DNA of 19,072 nt, taken from NCBI GenBank assembly GCA_050011635.1, contig JBEKIU010000062.1, positions 1 through 19,072 on the forward strand. Direction: 5' to 3'. Numbering within the stretch: position 1 is the first letter of the stretch; each line of letters opens with the position of its first letter. Position numbers and translations under genes: made by a program. This document shows positions 6,550-13,883 of the stretch, in pieces. This stretch comes from Bog-756 sp050011635 (GTDB lineage: Bacteria; Actinomycetota; Acidimicrobiia; Acidimicrobiales; RAAP-2). The notes beneath the pieces are model-generated. The model was not told where the DNA came from and ran no database searches. It saw nothing but the letters and a program-made list of their open reading frames with translations.

Positions 6550-8382
6550 TCACAGATCGAGCACGATGTCGTCGCGGGGCTGTGAGCAGCAGATGAGCAC
6601 GCTTCCATCCGCAGGCGGTTCGACCGGGTCGGGGCTGTAGTCGACGGCTCCCTCGATGAGCGTCGTCTCGCAGGTATGGCAGACCCCGGTGCGGCATGAC
6701 CAGCGGACGGCGACGTCACAGGACTCGGCGAGTTCGAGCAGGTTGCCGTAGTTGCTACTCCAACGGATCGTCAGGTCGCTGCGGGCGAATGCGATCGTCG
6801 GGCCGTCTCCAGGCTGGCCTGCGGGTGGGTGGGGCGCCCGCACGGGCGTGGCTGCGATCCCCGGCGTCACGCCCCTTGCCGGCCCGAACGGTTCGGTATG
6901 GATTCGGGAGGCATCGAACCCCAAGGCGGCCAGACCGGCGCTGATGTCGTCCATGAAGGCCGTGGGCCCACAGAGGTACGCCTCGGCATCGGAGGGTGGG
7001 TTCAATTCGGCGAGCGATGACGCAGTGAGGCGTCCCGCACTGTCGAAGTCGCGACCTTGGAGGTCATTCGGGCCCGGGCGGCTGTAGTACACGTGGGCCC
7101 GTGCGTCCGGGAGCGAGCCGAGGAGGGTCCGGGCCTCGGCGGCGAACGAGTGCTCGCGACCGTTCCGGGCCACGTGAAGCGCCCAGATCTCCCGCTCGGA
7201 GCCGTTCTGCACCAGCGACTGAAGCATGGCAAGAACGGGAGTGGCACCTATCCCGGCGCTGATCAACAGCACGGGCGCATCCGTCTGATCGAGGATGAAC
7301 GTACCGCGTGGAGCGGCAATGTCGAGTTGGTCGCCGACAGCGACACGAGTGTGCAGATAGCCACTCGCGGAGCCATTGGGCTCGCGCTTGACAGTAATCC
7401 TGTAATAGCCCGCTCCGGGCGGCCCGGAGAGCGAATAGTTGCGCAAGATGTCCCGCCCTTGCTTGTCGGGCTGCACTCGCACAGTGATGTACTGACCTGG
7501 GCGGGCTGCCGGTAGGGGGGCACCCGTCGGGTCCTCCAGGCGCAGCGAGATCACCGAGTCGCTCTCGTGGGCAATCGCCTTGACGGTCACCTGACGAAAG
7601 CCGGGCCAGGCCGGAGGCGGGCTCGTCACGGCCAGGCCGGCGTTGCCGCTACCGGGCTCCTCATTCAACAGGGCTCGAAACGAGCCCTGCCAGCCCGGGC
7701 TCAGGGCGGGAATCCGGAGGGCTCGAAGCAGCCCTTGGCGCGTGTGCCCGGGGAGGTAGAGCAGCGCATCGACGGCGGCGACCGTCATCTGCTCAGGCCC
7801 CGAGGAGAGCTTGATGATGCCGTCTCCTGCCTGGACCTCGCCCTCGGTGATCACCCGGAAGTAGAAACCTGGTCGGTGGCGGGAGACGAGCAGCGCGGGA
7901 ATTTGCGGATCGTTCATGCGGATCCCGACTCGATAGCAGGTGACGCGGGGTTGCGTCACCTCGAAGACGGCGCTGCCGATCTGGTAGCGATCACCAATGC
8001 ACACCTCGTCGTCGCCCAATCCCTCCACCGTGAAGTTCTCGCCGAACTGTCCGTACACGAAGTCTTGTCGCCCAAGCTCGCGTTCCCAGTACCGATATGA
8101 GTCGATTTGGTAGACGAACACAGCACGCTGCTCGCCTCCGTGCCCGGCCAGATCGCCTTGACCATCGCCGTCGACATTGAGCTTCCGGACCCGGCGGGGT
8201 CCGGAAACGGGGTCCTTGAAGACCCCTGTGAAGACCGTCCTCCCTTGCCAGGACACGTCCTTCGGCATGCCGACGTTGACTGACAACAGAGTGCCAACGG
8301 GTTGGGCGGCTGACTGGGCTGATTCAGCTCGCTTGGGTTGCGGGTCGCTCGCAACCGCCGCGGCGGAGGCGCCGTTCGTCAT
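6550..8382 (-). CDS. MOSC - FAD/NAD reductase - [2Fe-2S] ferredoxin fusion oxidoreductase, 610 aa
   Basis: I chose the ATG at 8382, with GGAGGA five bases upstream (8386-8391); the longer frame to 8454 adds a basic Arg-rich stretch with no ribosome site. Residues of about 30-250 are a YiiM-like MOSC domain (GHGGEQRAVFVYQ at 80-92, conserved Cys149 in RVTCYR). Residues 258-360 form an FAD-binding reductase barrel (RNYSLSG, 314-320). Residues of about 370-500 form the NAD(P) domain (LLISAGIGATP, 372-382; YLCGPTAFM, 469-477). The end is a plant-type [2Fe-2S] domain with C563, C568, C571 and C599. This order matches known MOSC-linked phthalate-dioxygenase-reductase-type proteins. Electrons should pass from NAD(P)H through flavin to the iron-sulfur centre and on to a substrate handled by the MOSC domain, possibly N-hydroxylated or sulfur compounds. 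It is cytoplasmic; the substrate is not known. Confidence 0.9.
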   Translation of the reverse strand: MTNGASAAAVASDPQPKRAESAQSAAQPVGTLLSVNVGMPKDVSWQGRTVFTGVFKDPVSGPRRVRKLNVDGDGQGDLAGHGGEQRAVFVYQIDSYRYWERELGRQDFVYGQFGENFTVEGLGDDEVCIGDRYQIGSAVFEVTQPRVTCYRVGIRMNDPQIPALLVSRHRPGFYFRVITEGEVQAGDGIIKLSSGPEQMTVAAVDALLYLPGHTRQGLLRALRIPALSPGWQGSFRALLNEEPGSGNAGLAVTSPPPAWPGFRQVTVKAIAHESDSVISLRLEDPTGAPLPAARPGQYITVRVQPDKQGRDILRNYSLSGPPGAGYYRITVKREPNGSASGYLHTRVAVGDQLDIAAPRGTFILDQTDAPVLLISAGIGATPVLAMLQSLVQNGSEREIWALHVARNGREHSFAAEARTLLGSLPDARAHVYYSRPGPNDLQGRDFDSAGRLTASSLAELNPPSDAEAYLCGPTAFMDDISAGLAALGFDASRIHTEPFGPARGVTPGIAATPVRAPHPPAGQPGDGPTIAFARSDLTIRWSSNYGNLLELAESCDVAVRWSCRTGVCHTCETTLIEGAVDYSPDPVEPPADGSVLICCSQPRDDIVLDL

Positions 8383-8545
8383 CGTTCCTCCAATTCGGTG
8401 GTGCGACCCGCGGCTCACGCGACGGCGTCGTCGAGTTGGGTACGGCATGCACAACCGTGGCCGCGTCGGAAGGGTGGCAACGTCGTGAACCTACCCCATC
8501 CCAGTCCCGAACTGCCCATGAAAGGCCTCGTCCGCGTCGCTTCGA

Positions 8546-8563
8546 GTGCCGGTGCTCCGGCAC
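8546..8563 (-). terminator. Perfect 7-bp hairpin between two minus-strand genes
   Basis: GTGCCGG (8546-8552), a four-base TGCT loop and CCGGCAC (8557-8563) form a perfect stem about 30 bp downstream of the 81-residue minus-strand gene. No T-run follows on the minus strand, so it may be a rho-dependent pause or terminator rather than a classical intrinsic one. Confidence 0.35.
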
Positions 8564-8593
8564 CGCCGAGGGTCAGGGGAGTCCCCGGTCATC

Positions 8594-8839
8594 TCACACG
8601 CTCCACGGCAATCCCGTGCGGAGCGGACCCGGACTCCCGACCTTCTGGGCTGATTCCAGGTCGGCCCGGTGCCCGTCGCAGGCTTCGACCGCGTGCCACT
8701 TGCCGGCCCCGTCCTGGAACCGCCCTCGCCATACGGTGATGTAGGGGCAGTGCTGGGCATGCCCGGTCCCATTCTCCGCCTGGATGAGTCGGAAGCACCG
8801 CTCGGAAAGCAGGCAGAACGCCTCGGCATAGTGATCCAC
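8594..8839 (-). CDS. Small Cys/His-rich hypothetical protein, 81 aa
   Basis: Encoded from a GTG at 8839. It contains C9, C15, H27, H30, C31, C54 and H57, the last part as a CxxH pair after WRGRF and a KWHAVEAC segment. That arrangement suggests a small metal-binding module. Similar short actinobacterial proteins with a 'cysteine - WRG - DACxxH' layout exist in my memory as uncharacterised conserved proteins. There is no signal peptide. The ribosome site is poor and no ATG alternative exists in frame. The next gene on this strand, the MOSC reductase, begins more than 200 bp downstream, so they need not be one operon. The last 20 residues look unstructured. Confidence 0.65.
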   Translation of the reverse strand: MDHYAEAFCLLSERCFRLIQAENGTGHAQHCPYITVWRGRFQDGAGKWHAVEACDGHRADLESAQKVGSPGPLRTGLPWSV

Positions 8840-8992
8840 GGGTCCACGGTAGGGCGGGGGAGTGACTGACGCAGCCCTCGAGCGGCTGAGGCCGAGCGGG
8901 CCACACCAGCCCCGGCCGAACCCCCGGTTTCCGAGCTGGCCGTCCAGGGGATGATGCAGGCCCGCACAATTCTCTGGAAATCTACCGGGATA

Positions 8993-9019
8993 TGTCGATC
9001 TGACGCTCCCCCGTTCGAC
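8993..9019 (+). promoter_or_regulatory. Candidate ECF42-type promoter (TGTCGA-N17-CGAC) before the DGPF gene
   Basis: TGTCGA (8993-8998) and CGAC (9016-9019) are separated by 17 bp and end 50 bp before the start of the DGPF gene. From memory, ECF42 sigma factors recognise a TGTCGA -35 element with a CGA/TC-like -10 upstream of DGPF genes, and an ECF42-type sigma gene lies just downstream here. The match is seen directly; the regulatory link is inference. Confidence 0.5.
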
Positions 9020-9069
9020 GCAATGGTGAGAGGCTGGGAAGGCCCCGCCCTCCAGACAGAGGAGTCACG

Positions 9070-9426
9070 ATGCCCCGTTACCTTTCGATGATCCGAGTGG
9101 ACGAACAGAATCTCCCCGACGTGAGCGCAAGCCCCGAGTTCGCAGAGCGGATGGGGGCTCTGTTCGAGGAGATCACGAAGGCCGGCGTGATGCTGGACAC
9201 CGCCGGGCTCACTCCGACCTCCGAGGGCACCCGGATCACCTGGACGGGCGGAACGCTCAGCCACAAGGACGGGCCCTTCACCGAAAGCAAGGAAGTCGTC
9301 GGTGGTTACGCCATCCTCCAGGCCAAGGACAAGGCAGAGGCCCTCGAGTGGACGAAGCGATTCTTGCAGATCCACCCGGAGCACTGGACCGTCACCGCCG
9401 AGATCCGCGAGATCGCAGAGCCCTGA
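9070..9426 (+). CDS. YCII-related DGPF-domain protein, 118 aa
   Basis: A small ferredoxin-like alpha/beta protein beginning MPRYLSMIR, with the signature D67-G-P-F70 followed by TESKEVVGGYAIL and a helix AEALEWTKRF. This is the DGPF branch of the YCII-related family. The start is firm: GAGGAG lies about six bases upstream of the ATG at 9070. DGPF proteins are commonly encoded next to ECF42 sigma factors, as here, with the sigma gene starting 41 bp downstream on the same strand. Its biochemical activity is not established; YCII relatives have been suggested to be enzymes using a conserved His/Asp pair. It is probably a member of the regulon of the neighbouring sigma factor and cytoplasmic. Confidence 0.9.
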   Translation: MPRYLSMIRVDEQNLPDVSASPEFAERMGALFEEITKAGVMLDTAGLTPTSEGTRITWTGGTLSHKDGPFTESKEVVGGYAILQAKDKAEALEWTKRFLQIHPEHWTVTAEIREIAEP

Positions 9427-9467
9427 CCGGCAGCGTTTGCCCTACCCCGATGCGACTGCTCTGATGG

Positions 9468-10712
9468 GTGGTCGTGACGACGTCAGGCCCGACCGATTCG
9501 CTCGAAGCGGTGTTCCGGATCGAATCCGGACGCATCATCGCGGGCGTCGCTCGCATCGTGCGCGACGTGGGGATCGCCGAGGAGATCGCACAGGACGCGC
9601 TGGTGGCTGCGCTGGAGGCATGGCCAGAGACGGGTGCCCCGAGCAATCCGGGTGCCTGGCTCATGGCCACTGCCAAGCACCGTGCGATCGATCTCGTGCG
9701 CCGCAAGGAGACCTACGCTCGCAAGCTGGCGGAAGTTGGTCGGACACTGGGAGACGTGCCACCGATCGAGCCGACGGACGCCGATGATATTGATGATGAT
9801 CTGCTACGGCTGATCTTCATCGCGTGCCATCCGGTGCTGTCGCCCGACGCCCGTATCGCTCTCACCCTTCGGATGATGGGCGGGCTCACGACGAATGAGA
9901 TTGCCCGGGCGTTTCTGGTGTCGGAGCCGACGATCGCACAGCGAATTGTCCGCGCCAAGCGGTCGCTTGCCGAGGCCGGGGTACCCTTCGAGGTCCCATA
10001 CGGTGCCGACCGGGCGGTCCGCCTGGCGTCGGTTCTCGAGGTCATCTATCTCATCTTCAACGAGGGCTATGCCGCGACGGCCGGCGAGGATCTGCTGCGC
10101 CCCGGCCTGTGCGAGGACGCCCTTCGCCTGGCTCGCGTCCTCACCGGTCTGATGCCGGCGGAGCCGGAATCCCACGGGCTCGTGGCACTCCTCGAATTCC
10201 AGGCTTCGCGGATTGCGGCTCGTACGGGCCCGACCGGAGAACCGGTGCTACTTGCTGATCAGGATCGATCCAAGTGGAACCGAATGCTCATCCGGCGCGG
10301 CAGCGAGGCCCTCCTGCGAGCGGGCGACGGTCCGTACTCGCTTCAGGCTGCGATCGCCGCGTGTCACGCGCAAGCAATTCGTTTCGAGGACACCGACTGG
10401 ACGGCGATCGCCGTCCTTTATCGCAAGCTCATGGAGCTGACGCCGTCGCCGGTCGTCGAGCTGAACCGAGCCGTGGCCGTCTCGATGGCGGAGGGACCCG
10501 AGGCCGCACTGATCCTCGTGGACGCCCTGGTCGAGGATCCGACACTCAAGAGCTACCACTTGCTGCCGAGCGTTCGTGGCGATCTGCTCGAGCGCCTTGG
10601 GCGGCGGGAGGAGGCGCGTGGGGAGTTCGAGCGGGCGGCATCCATGACCCACAACGAACGCGAGAGGGGCCTGCTGCTGCAAAGGATCTCTTGCTCCCAA
10701 TCCTCTCCTTAG
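9468..10712 (+). CDS. ECF sigma factor with long C-terminal extension (ECF42-type), 414 aa
   Basis: A group-IV RNA polymerase sigma factor. Region 2 covers about residues 12-80 (IAEEIAQDALVAALEAW, GAWLMATAKHRAIDLVRR) for -10 recognition and core binding. Region 4 covers about residues 112-170 (SPDARIALTLRMMGGLTTNEIARAFLV, then PTIAQRIVRAKRSL) with the -35-reading helix-turn-helix. Beyond about residue 180 an extension of more than 200 residues, starting with VIYLIFNEGYAA and ending in helical repeats, matches the DUF6596/TPR-like extension of ECF42 factors. That extension is known to be needed for activity and replaces an anti-sigma factor; none is encoded nearby. Starts at GTG 9468, with GTG 9474 as an alternative. 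The DGPF partner lies directly upstream, probably in the same transcript. Confidence 0.9.
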   Translation: MVVTTSGPTDSLEAVFRIESGRIIAGVARIVRDVGIAEEIAQDALVAALEAWPETGAPSNPGAWLMATAKHRAIDLVRRKETYARKLAEVGRTLGDVPPIEPTDADDIDDDLLRLIFIACHPVLSPDARIALTLRMMGGLTTNEIARAFLVSEPTIAQRIVRAKRSLAEAGVPFEVPYGADRAVRLASVLEVIYLIFNEGYAATAGEDLLRPGLCEDALRLARVLTGLMPAEPESHGLVALLEFQASRIAARTGPTGEPVLLADQDRSKWNRMLIRRGSEALLRAGDGPYSLQAAIAACHAQAIRFEDTDWTAIAVLYRKLMELTPSPVVELNRAVAVSMAEGPEAALILVDALVEDPTLKSYHLLPSVRGDLLERLGRREEARGEFERAASMTHNERERGLLLQRISCSQSSP

Positions 10713-10808
10713 GGAGACAGACACCTGGCGAACCCGATCGACCTCGTCTTGTGGAGTGATCCGCGCAGCCGCGCACATCCCACCGCTCCTTCACCTAGCC
10801 TCTTGCCC

Positions 10809-11786
10809 ATGAGGCACCAGGTCATAGAGGCCGAGGGGACGAGGATCCACTGCGTGGAGGAAGGCTCTGGTCCGTTGGTTCTGTTCGTCCACGGATTCCC
10901 CGAGTCGTGGTTCTCCTGGCGCCGTCAACTGCCGGTGATCGCCGAGGCCGGTTTCCGGGCAGTCGCCATCGATGTCCGAGGGTATGGGAGGTCCTCCGCC
11001 CCGTTCGAGGTCGAGGCCTACGGGATGCTCCAGCACGTCCGCGACAACCTTGGGGTGGTGGAGGAGTTGGTCGGTCCGGACGGCCCGGCGATCGTTATCG
11101 GCCACGACTGGGGGGCTCCCATCGCCGCCAACTCCGCACTCCTGCGCCCGGACATCTTCACCGCGGTTGCGATGCTCAGCGTCCCCTACAACCCTCCGGG
11201 CGGTCGGCGGCCCACGGAGGCCTTCGCTGAGATGGGGAGACTAGCCGGGCAGGAGGAGGAGTTCTACATCAACTACTTCCAGGAGCCGGGGCGGGCCGAG
11301 CGTGAGATCGAGGCCGACGTTCGATCGTGGCTGCTCGGCTTTTACATCGCCGCGTCCGCTGACGGGGTCAGGTCGGCGTCCGACAGAGGGTCCATGGCCA
11401 CCGTGGCTCGGGGCACGATGATGCGAGACCGCTTTCCCACCACCCGGGTGCTTCCCGATTGGATCACCCATGACGACCTCGAGTTCTACGTCCAGGAGTT
11501 CGAGCGGACCGGCTTCCGGGGACCCCTCAACCGCTACCGAAACGTCGACCGTGACTGGCAGGACCTCCAGCCCTGGAGAGGCGCGCCGATCAGCGTTCCG
11601 TCCCTGTTCATCGGAGGCGAGTATGACGGTCCGACAATATGGGGGAGTCGGGCCATCAACCGCTTTGCCGACACCCTGCCGGACCTCCGGGGAAGTCATA
11701 TCCTCCCCGGGTGCGGTCACTGGGTCCAACAGGAAGGGGCTGATGAGGTGAACCGGCTCCTGGTGGACTGGCTGAAGTCCCTGTAG
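10809..11786 (+). CDS. Epoxide hydrolase, alpha/beta-hydrolase fold, 325 aa
   Basis: Predicted to open epoxides to vicinal diols with water. The catalytic triad is D100 (nucleophile in GHDWGAP), D273 (GGEYDGP) and H304 (GCGHW). The oxyanion-hole motif HGFP is at 28-31. The two lid tyrosines that activate the epoxide oxygen fit Y156 (NYFQEPG) and Y243 (NRYRNVD), the same contexts as in soluble epoxide hydrolases. An Asp nucleophile together with both tyrosines separates it from esterases and dehalogenases. I chose the ATG at 10809 because homology begins there; the frame extends to 10749 but reads as low-complexity. No signal peptide. It lies about 96 bp after the sigma gene on the same strand and could be read through from it, though a link is not shown. 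Confidence 0.9.
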   Translation: MRHQVIEAEGTRIHCVEEGSGPLVLFVHGFPESWFSWRRQLPVIAEAGFRAVAIDVRGYGRSSAPFEVEAYGMLQHVRDNLGVVEELVGPDGPAIVIGHDWGAPIAANSALLRPDIFTAVAMLSVPYNPPGGRRPTEAFAEMGRLAGQEEEFYINYFQEPGRAEREIEADVRSWLLGFYIAASADGVRSASDRGSMATVARGTMMRDRFPTTRVLPDWITHDDLEFYVQEFERTGFRGPLNRYRNVDRDWQDLQPWRGAPISVPSLFIGGEYDGPTIWGSRAINRFADTLPDLRGSHILPGCGHWVQQEGADEVNRLLVDWLKSL

Positions 11787-11794
11787 CCCCCGCG

Positions 11795-11814
11795 GGGATC
11801 AGCAGAGGGATCCC
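11795..11814 (+). terminator. Short hairpin after the epoxide hydrolase
   Basis: GGGATC (11795-11800) pairs with GATCCC (11809-11814) across an eight-base loop just after the stop codon, next to a CCCCGCGGGG palindrome. No T-run follows, so this is a weak terminator candidate. Confidence 0.25.
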
Positions 11815-11970
11815 GACCAGCACATCCACTGGGGAGAGAGGGGCCCGGCGGCCGAGACGGCCCAGAAGCGCCGCGACGCGACAACGGCGTAGCGGGGCAC
11901 GAACGGCGCCCGGCGGCGGGGGCGGCGACCCGAACCGGGCTCGCTGGACCGCCGGCGACCACTGAGTCCC

Positions 11971-12672
11971 TCATTTCACTAGATTGGCGCGGAGCTCGAA
12001 GGAGCCGTGGTTCTCGACGGCGACGACGCCGGCGATACTGGGTGCCTTGATGGAATAATCGGCCATCGTGATCGGCATGTCGGCCAGGAGGACAATGCCC
12101 GTCTTGGTCTCCTGGTACTGAAGGGTGAGATGCACCACCTTTGAGACTCCGTGCAACCGGAGCGTTCCACGGGCTTTGGCCGCATAGATCTTGCCGGGGA
12201 TGATGTTGGGCAGGACAATGGGGTCAGCCAGGGTGAACCCGGCCGTCGGATACTTGTTCGTCTCGATGGCGTTGGTCTTGAGGACCGTGTCGCGAAGGCT
12301 CTTGTCGCTTTTCAAGGTGGCCATGTTCACCGTGAAGTTGGCCGCGGTGACCTGCTTACCCACTACCGTCACCGACCCGGTTACATCGCCCGTTCGACCG
12401 GTTGCGGTATCCGACGCGAGGCCGCCGACGACCTTCTCCTCCACCCGATAGCCGGCGATCGTGGGCTCGTCGACCGGTCCGGCAACCACCGTCCAATGGC
12501 CGCTGAGATCGCTTCCGGACGCGGCCGTCGACAAGGAGGCGCTAGCCCGCAGAGTGAGCGGCGCGGCCGAGCTGCCGCTCAGCATCCAGAAAAAGCCTGC
12601 TCCAGCGAGCACGATCACTCCGAGGACAGGGATGAGAATCCACCGGATGTTTCTCTTCACGAATGCCTTCAT
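11971..12672 (-). CDS. YceI-family protein with N-terminal membrane anchor, 233 aa
   Basis: YceI proteins are lipocalin-like barrels that bind isoprenoid or other long-chain lipids, usually outside the cytoplasm. The product starts MKAFVKRNIRW and has one hydrophobic segment at about residues 11-31, which could be a signal anchor or uncleaved signal peptide. The YceI domain covers about residues 57-232, with the characteristic blocks ATLKSDKSLRD, ETNKYPTAGF and LRLHGVSKVV. The ATG at 12672 has AAAGGA about nine bases upstream; the longer frame to 12819 crosses the promoter region. It is divergent from the TetR gene, and two palindromes sit on its promoter, so repression by that TetR is likely. 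Ligand unknown; it may be carrier, sensor or stress protein. Confidence 0.88.
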   Translation of the reverse strand: MKAFVKRNIRWILIPVLGVIVLAGAGFFWMLSGSSAAPLTLRASASLSTAASGSDLSGHWTVVAGPVDEPTIAGYRVEEKVVGGLASDTATGRTGDVTGSVTVVGKQVTAANFTVNMATLKSDKSLRDTVLKTNAIETNKYPTAGFTLADPIVLPNIIPGKIYAAKARGTLRLHGVSKVVHLTLQYQETKTGIVLLADMPITMADYSIKAPSIAGVVAVENHGSFELRANLVK

Positions 12673-12721
12673 GGGTTTGGTTCCTTTCGTTGGAATGAGG
12701 TGCCGGTACTCGATCCGGCAT

Positions 12722-12737
12722 GCAAGTAGTTGCTTAC
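12722..12737. promoter_or_regulatory. Operator O1 (palindrome, downstream of the yceI -10)
   Basis: GCAAGTAGTTGCTTAC shares its first 14 bases with O2, 49 bp away. It lies just after the predicted yceI -10 element, around +2 to +17, where a bound repressor would block the transcript. Confidence 0.6.
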
Positions 12738-12745
12738 ATTCCCTC

Positions 12746-12774
12746 ACCATAGGCCTCCACCGGTGTGAAAGCAA
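12746..12774 (-). promoter_or_regulatory. Predicted yceI promoter
   Basis: On the minus strand TTGCTT (12769-12774) and TATGGT (12746-12751) are separated by 17 bp, a standard -35/-10 arrangement reading into the YceI gene. The -35 element is the half-site of operator O2. Confidence 0.55.
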
Positions 12775-12786
12775 GTAGTTGCTTGT
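12769..12786. promoter_or_regulatory. Operator O2 (perfect inverted repeat over the yceI -35)
   Basis: AAGCAA-GTAG-TTGCTT (12769-12784) is a perfect six-base inverted repeat with a four-base spacer, extended by GT. It covers the -35 of the predicted yceI promoter, consistent with repression by steric block. Confidence 0.65.
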
Positions 12787-12834
12787 ATGCACTTGTCGAA
12801 CCCCGGATTGAGGGGGCACCCGACTCGTACCTAC

Positions 12835-12862
12835 TTGAAGGTAAGTGATTACTTGCTATGGT
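12835..12862 (+). promoter_or_regulatory. Predicted tetR promoter with operator O3 as spacer
   Basis: TTGAAG (12835-12840) and TATGGT (12857-12862) have a 16-bp spacer, and a TG dinucleotide at 12854-12855 makes an extended -10. The spacer is O3, GTAAGTGATTACTTGC (12841-12856), whose reverse complement matches O1 at 13 of 16 positions. A regulator bound there would block its own promoter. Confidence 0.55.
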
Positions 12863-12905
12863 GCAGGGAGACGCCAGAATCCGGACCCACTCTCGAGGAG
12901 AACCC

Positions 12906-13481
12906 TTGGCCGAACCTGTGACCGATGTGACGATGTTCGACGCCGCCCTAGCCGTACTGGCCGAGCGAGGGTATGCGGGGGCCACCACGCGGCGGATCGC
13001 AGAGGCGGCTGGCATCAACGAGGTGACCCTGTTCCGGCGATTCGGGGACAAGCGCCAGCTGATCCTGGCCGCCATCCATGCCGACATCTCGCGACTCGCC
13101 GACAACGGGCTCACCACAACGGGAGACATCGAAGCCGACCTGATCCGGGTGGTCGAGTACTACTCGGGCATCTATCAGCACCGAAACGGACTGGTTGGCA
13201 CGCTCCTCCTCGAGGGAGCGCGGAACCCTGACGTGGCCGCCCTCATCAAAGAACCTCTCGGGGCCATGTCGCGACTGGCTGAAATCTTCGCCGGGTACCA
13301 GCGTGTCGGACAGATGGTCGAGGAACCCACCGACTTCGCCGTCCAAGCGCTTCTCGCCCCCCTACTCGTCATCACGCTTCTGCGAAGCGTGACTTCCTCT
13401 GAGATCGAGTTCCCGGATGCCCGGACAGTTGTTCAGCGATTCCTGAAAGGTCGCCTCGCAGAGCCCCAGACAATGGCGTGA
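12906..13481 (+). CDS. TetR/AcrR-family transcriptional regulator, 191 aa
   Basis: A one-component repressor with an N-terminal helix-turn-helix at about residues 24-52 (GATTRRIAEAAGINEVTLFRRFGDK) and a helical ligand-binding domain from about 60 to the end, including EYYSGIYQHRNG and LLAPLLVITLL. I prefer the TTG at 12906 because GAGGAG lies five bases upstream and the product starts right before the usual TetR helix. The ATG at 12858 would add 16 residues but falls inside the predicted -10 element. It is divergent from yceI and likely binds the three palindromes between them, repressing both itself and yceI until a ligand (perhaps a lipid or toxic hydrophobic compound) releases it. The ligand is unknown. 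Confidence 0.88.
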   Translation: MAEPVTDVTMFDAALAVLAERGYAGATTRRIAEAAGINEVTLFRRFGDKRQLILAAIHADISRLADNGLTTTGDIEADLIRVVEYYSGIYQHRNGLVGTLLLEGARNPDVAALIKEPLGAMSRLAEIFAGYQRVGQMVEEPTDFAVQALLAPLLVITLLRSVTSSEIEFPDARTVVQRFLKGRLAEPQTMA

Positions 13482-13503
13482 TCCTCATCGACATGTGCGC
13501 TTC

Positions 13504-13617
13504 TCACCGGGTGATTACCGACATCACCCGGAGCTCCGCCCACCGGGCCTCGGGTTTGCCCGGCGTCGTCAATCTGGCATGGTCCTCCTCGAAAAGGCAG
13601 GACAGCTCTTCGGGCAC
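13504..13617 (-). CDS. Possible small ORF, 37 aa
   Basis: A minus-strand GTG (13617) to TGA (13504-13506) frame encodes 37 residues (MPEELSCLFEEDH, ending RVMSVITR). The composition looks protein-like and a G-rich stretch precedes the GTG, but it is short and I recognise nothing. It runs over the hairpin at 13507-13531, so it may only be a by-product of that structure. Confidence 0.22.
   Translation of the reverse strand: MPEELSCLFEEDHARLTTPGKPEARWAELRVMSVITR
13507..13531. terminator. Perfect 9-bp hairpin after tetR
   Basis: CCGGGTGAT (13507-13515), a seven-base loop TACCGAC and ATCACCCGG (13523-13531) form a perfect stem 26 bp after the tetR stop. There is no T-run on either side, but the position suits a transcript end for tetR and possibly for the opposite strand coming from the tRNA. 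Confidence 0.45.
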
Positions 13618-13720
13618 AACGCCCCCACCGAAGGACTCGGCGACGGTGCGAGCCGCTCGGCCCGGATAGGCGGACCCTGGGCCGCCGGGCCCCTCTCTCC
13701 TGACCAGCCCGTTCCCTGAG

Positions 13721-13791
13721 AGCGGGCGACGGGAATCGAACCCGCGTTCCGAGCTTGGGAAGCTCGTGTTCTGCCTCTGAACTACGCCCGC
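13721..13791 (-). tRNA. tRNA-Gly (anticodon CCC)
   Basis: The minus strand folds as a 71-nt cloverleaf. The acceptor stem is GCGGGCG with CGCCCGC, the anticodon stem CGAGC with GCTCG closes the loop TTCCCAA, giving anticodon CCC, and the T arm contains GGTTCGAATCC. The discriminator base is T, and CCA is not encoded, so it must be added after transcription. It reads GGG glycine codons. No integrase or duplicated 3' end is visible next to it, so there is no sign of use as an attachment site. The T-rich -10 could be TACCAT about 20 bp upstream, which is weak. Confidence 0.95.
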
Positions 13792-13883
13792 GTCGGCGGC
13801 AATGGTAACCGACAGGATGCCCCTACCGCTCAGCTGGCCACTCGAACCGGCACTGGCCCGGCACCGGTTCGGACGGCAAGGGT

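Noticed and set aside
8491..9384. 297-residue minus-strand open frame
   Set aside because: It lies antisense to the DGPF gene and across the small Cys/His gene; its translation is Arg/Ser/Gly-rich with no recognisable domain. GC-rich DNA produces such shadow frames.
12794..12799. A TGTCGA hexamer in the YceI-TetR intergenic region as a second ECF42 site
   Set aside because: No CGA/TC-type -10 follows at 16-18 bp, so it is probably chance.
13721..13791. tRNA-Gly as an integration site for a mobile element
   Set aside because: No integrase gene, excisionase or repeated tRNA 3' end is present in the flanking sequence within the window.
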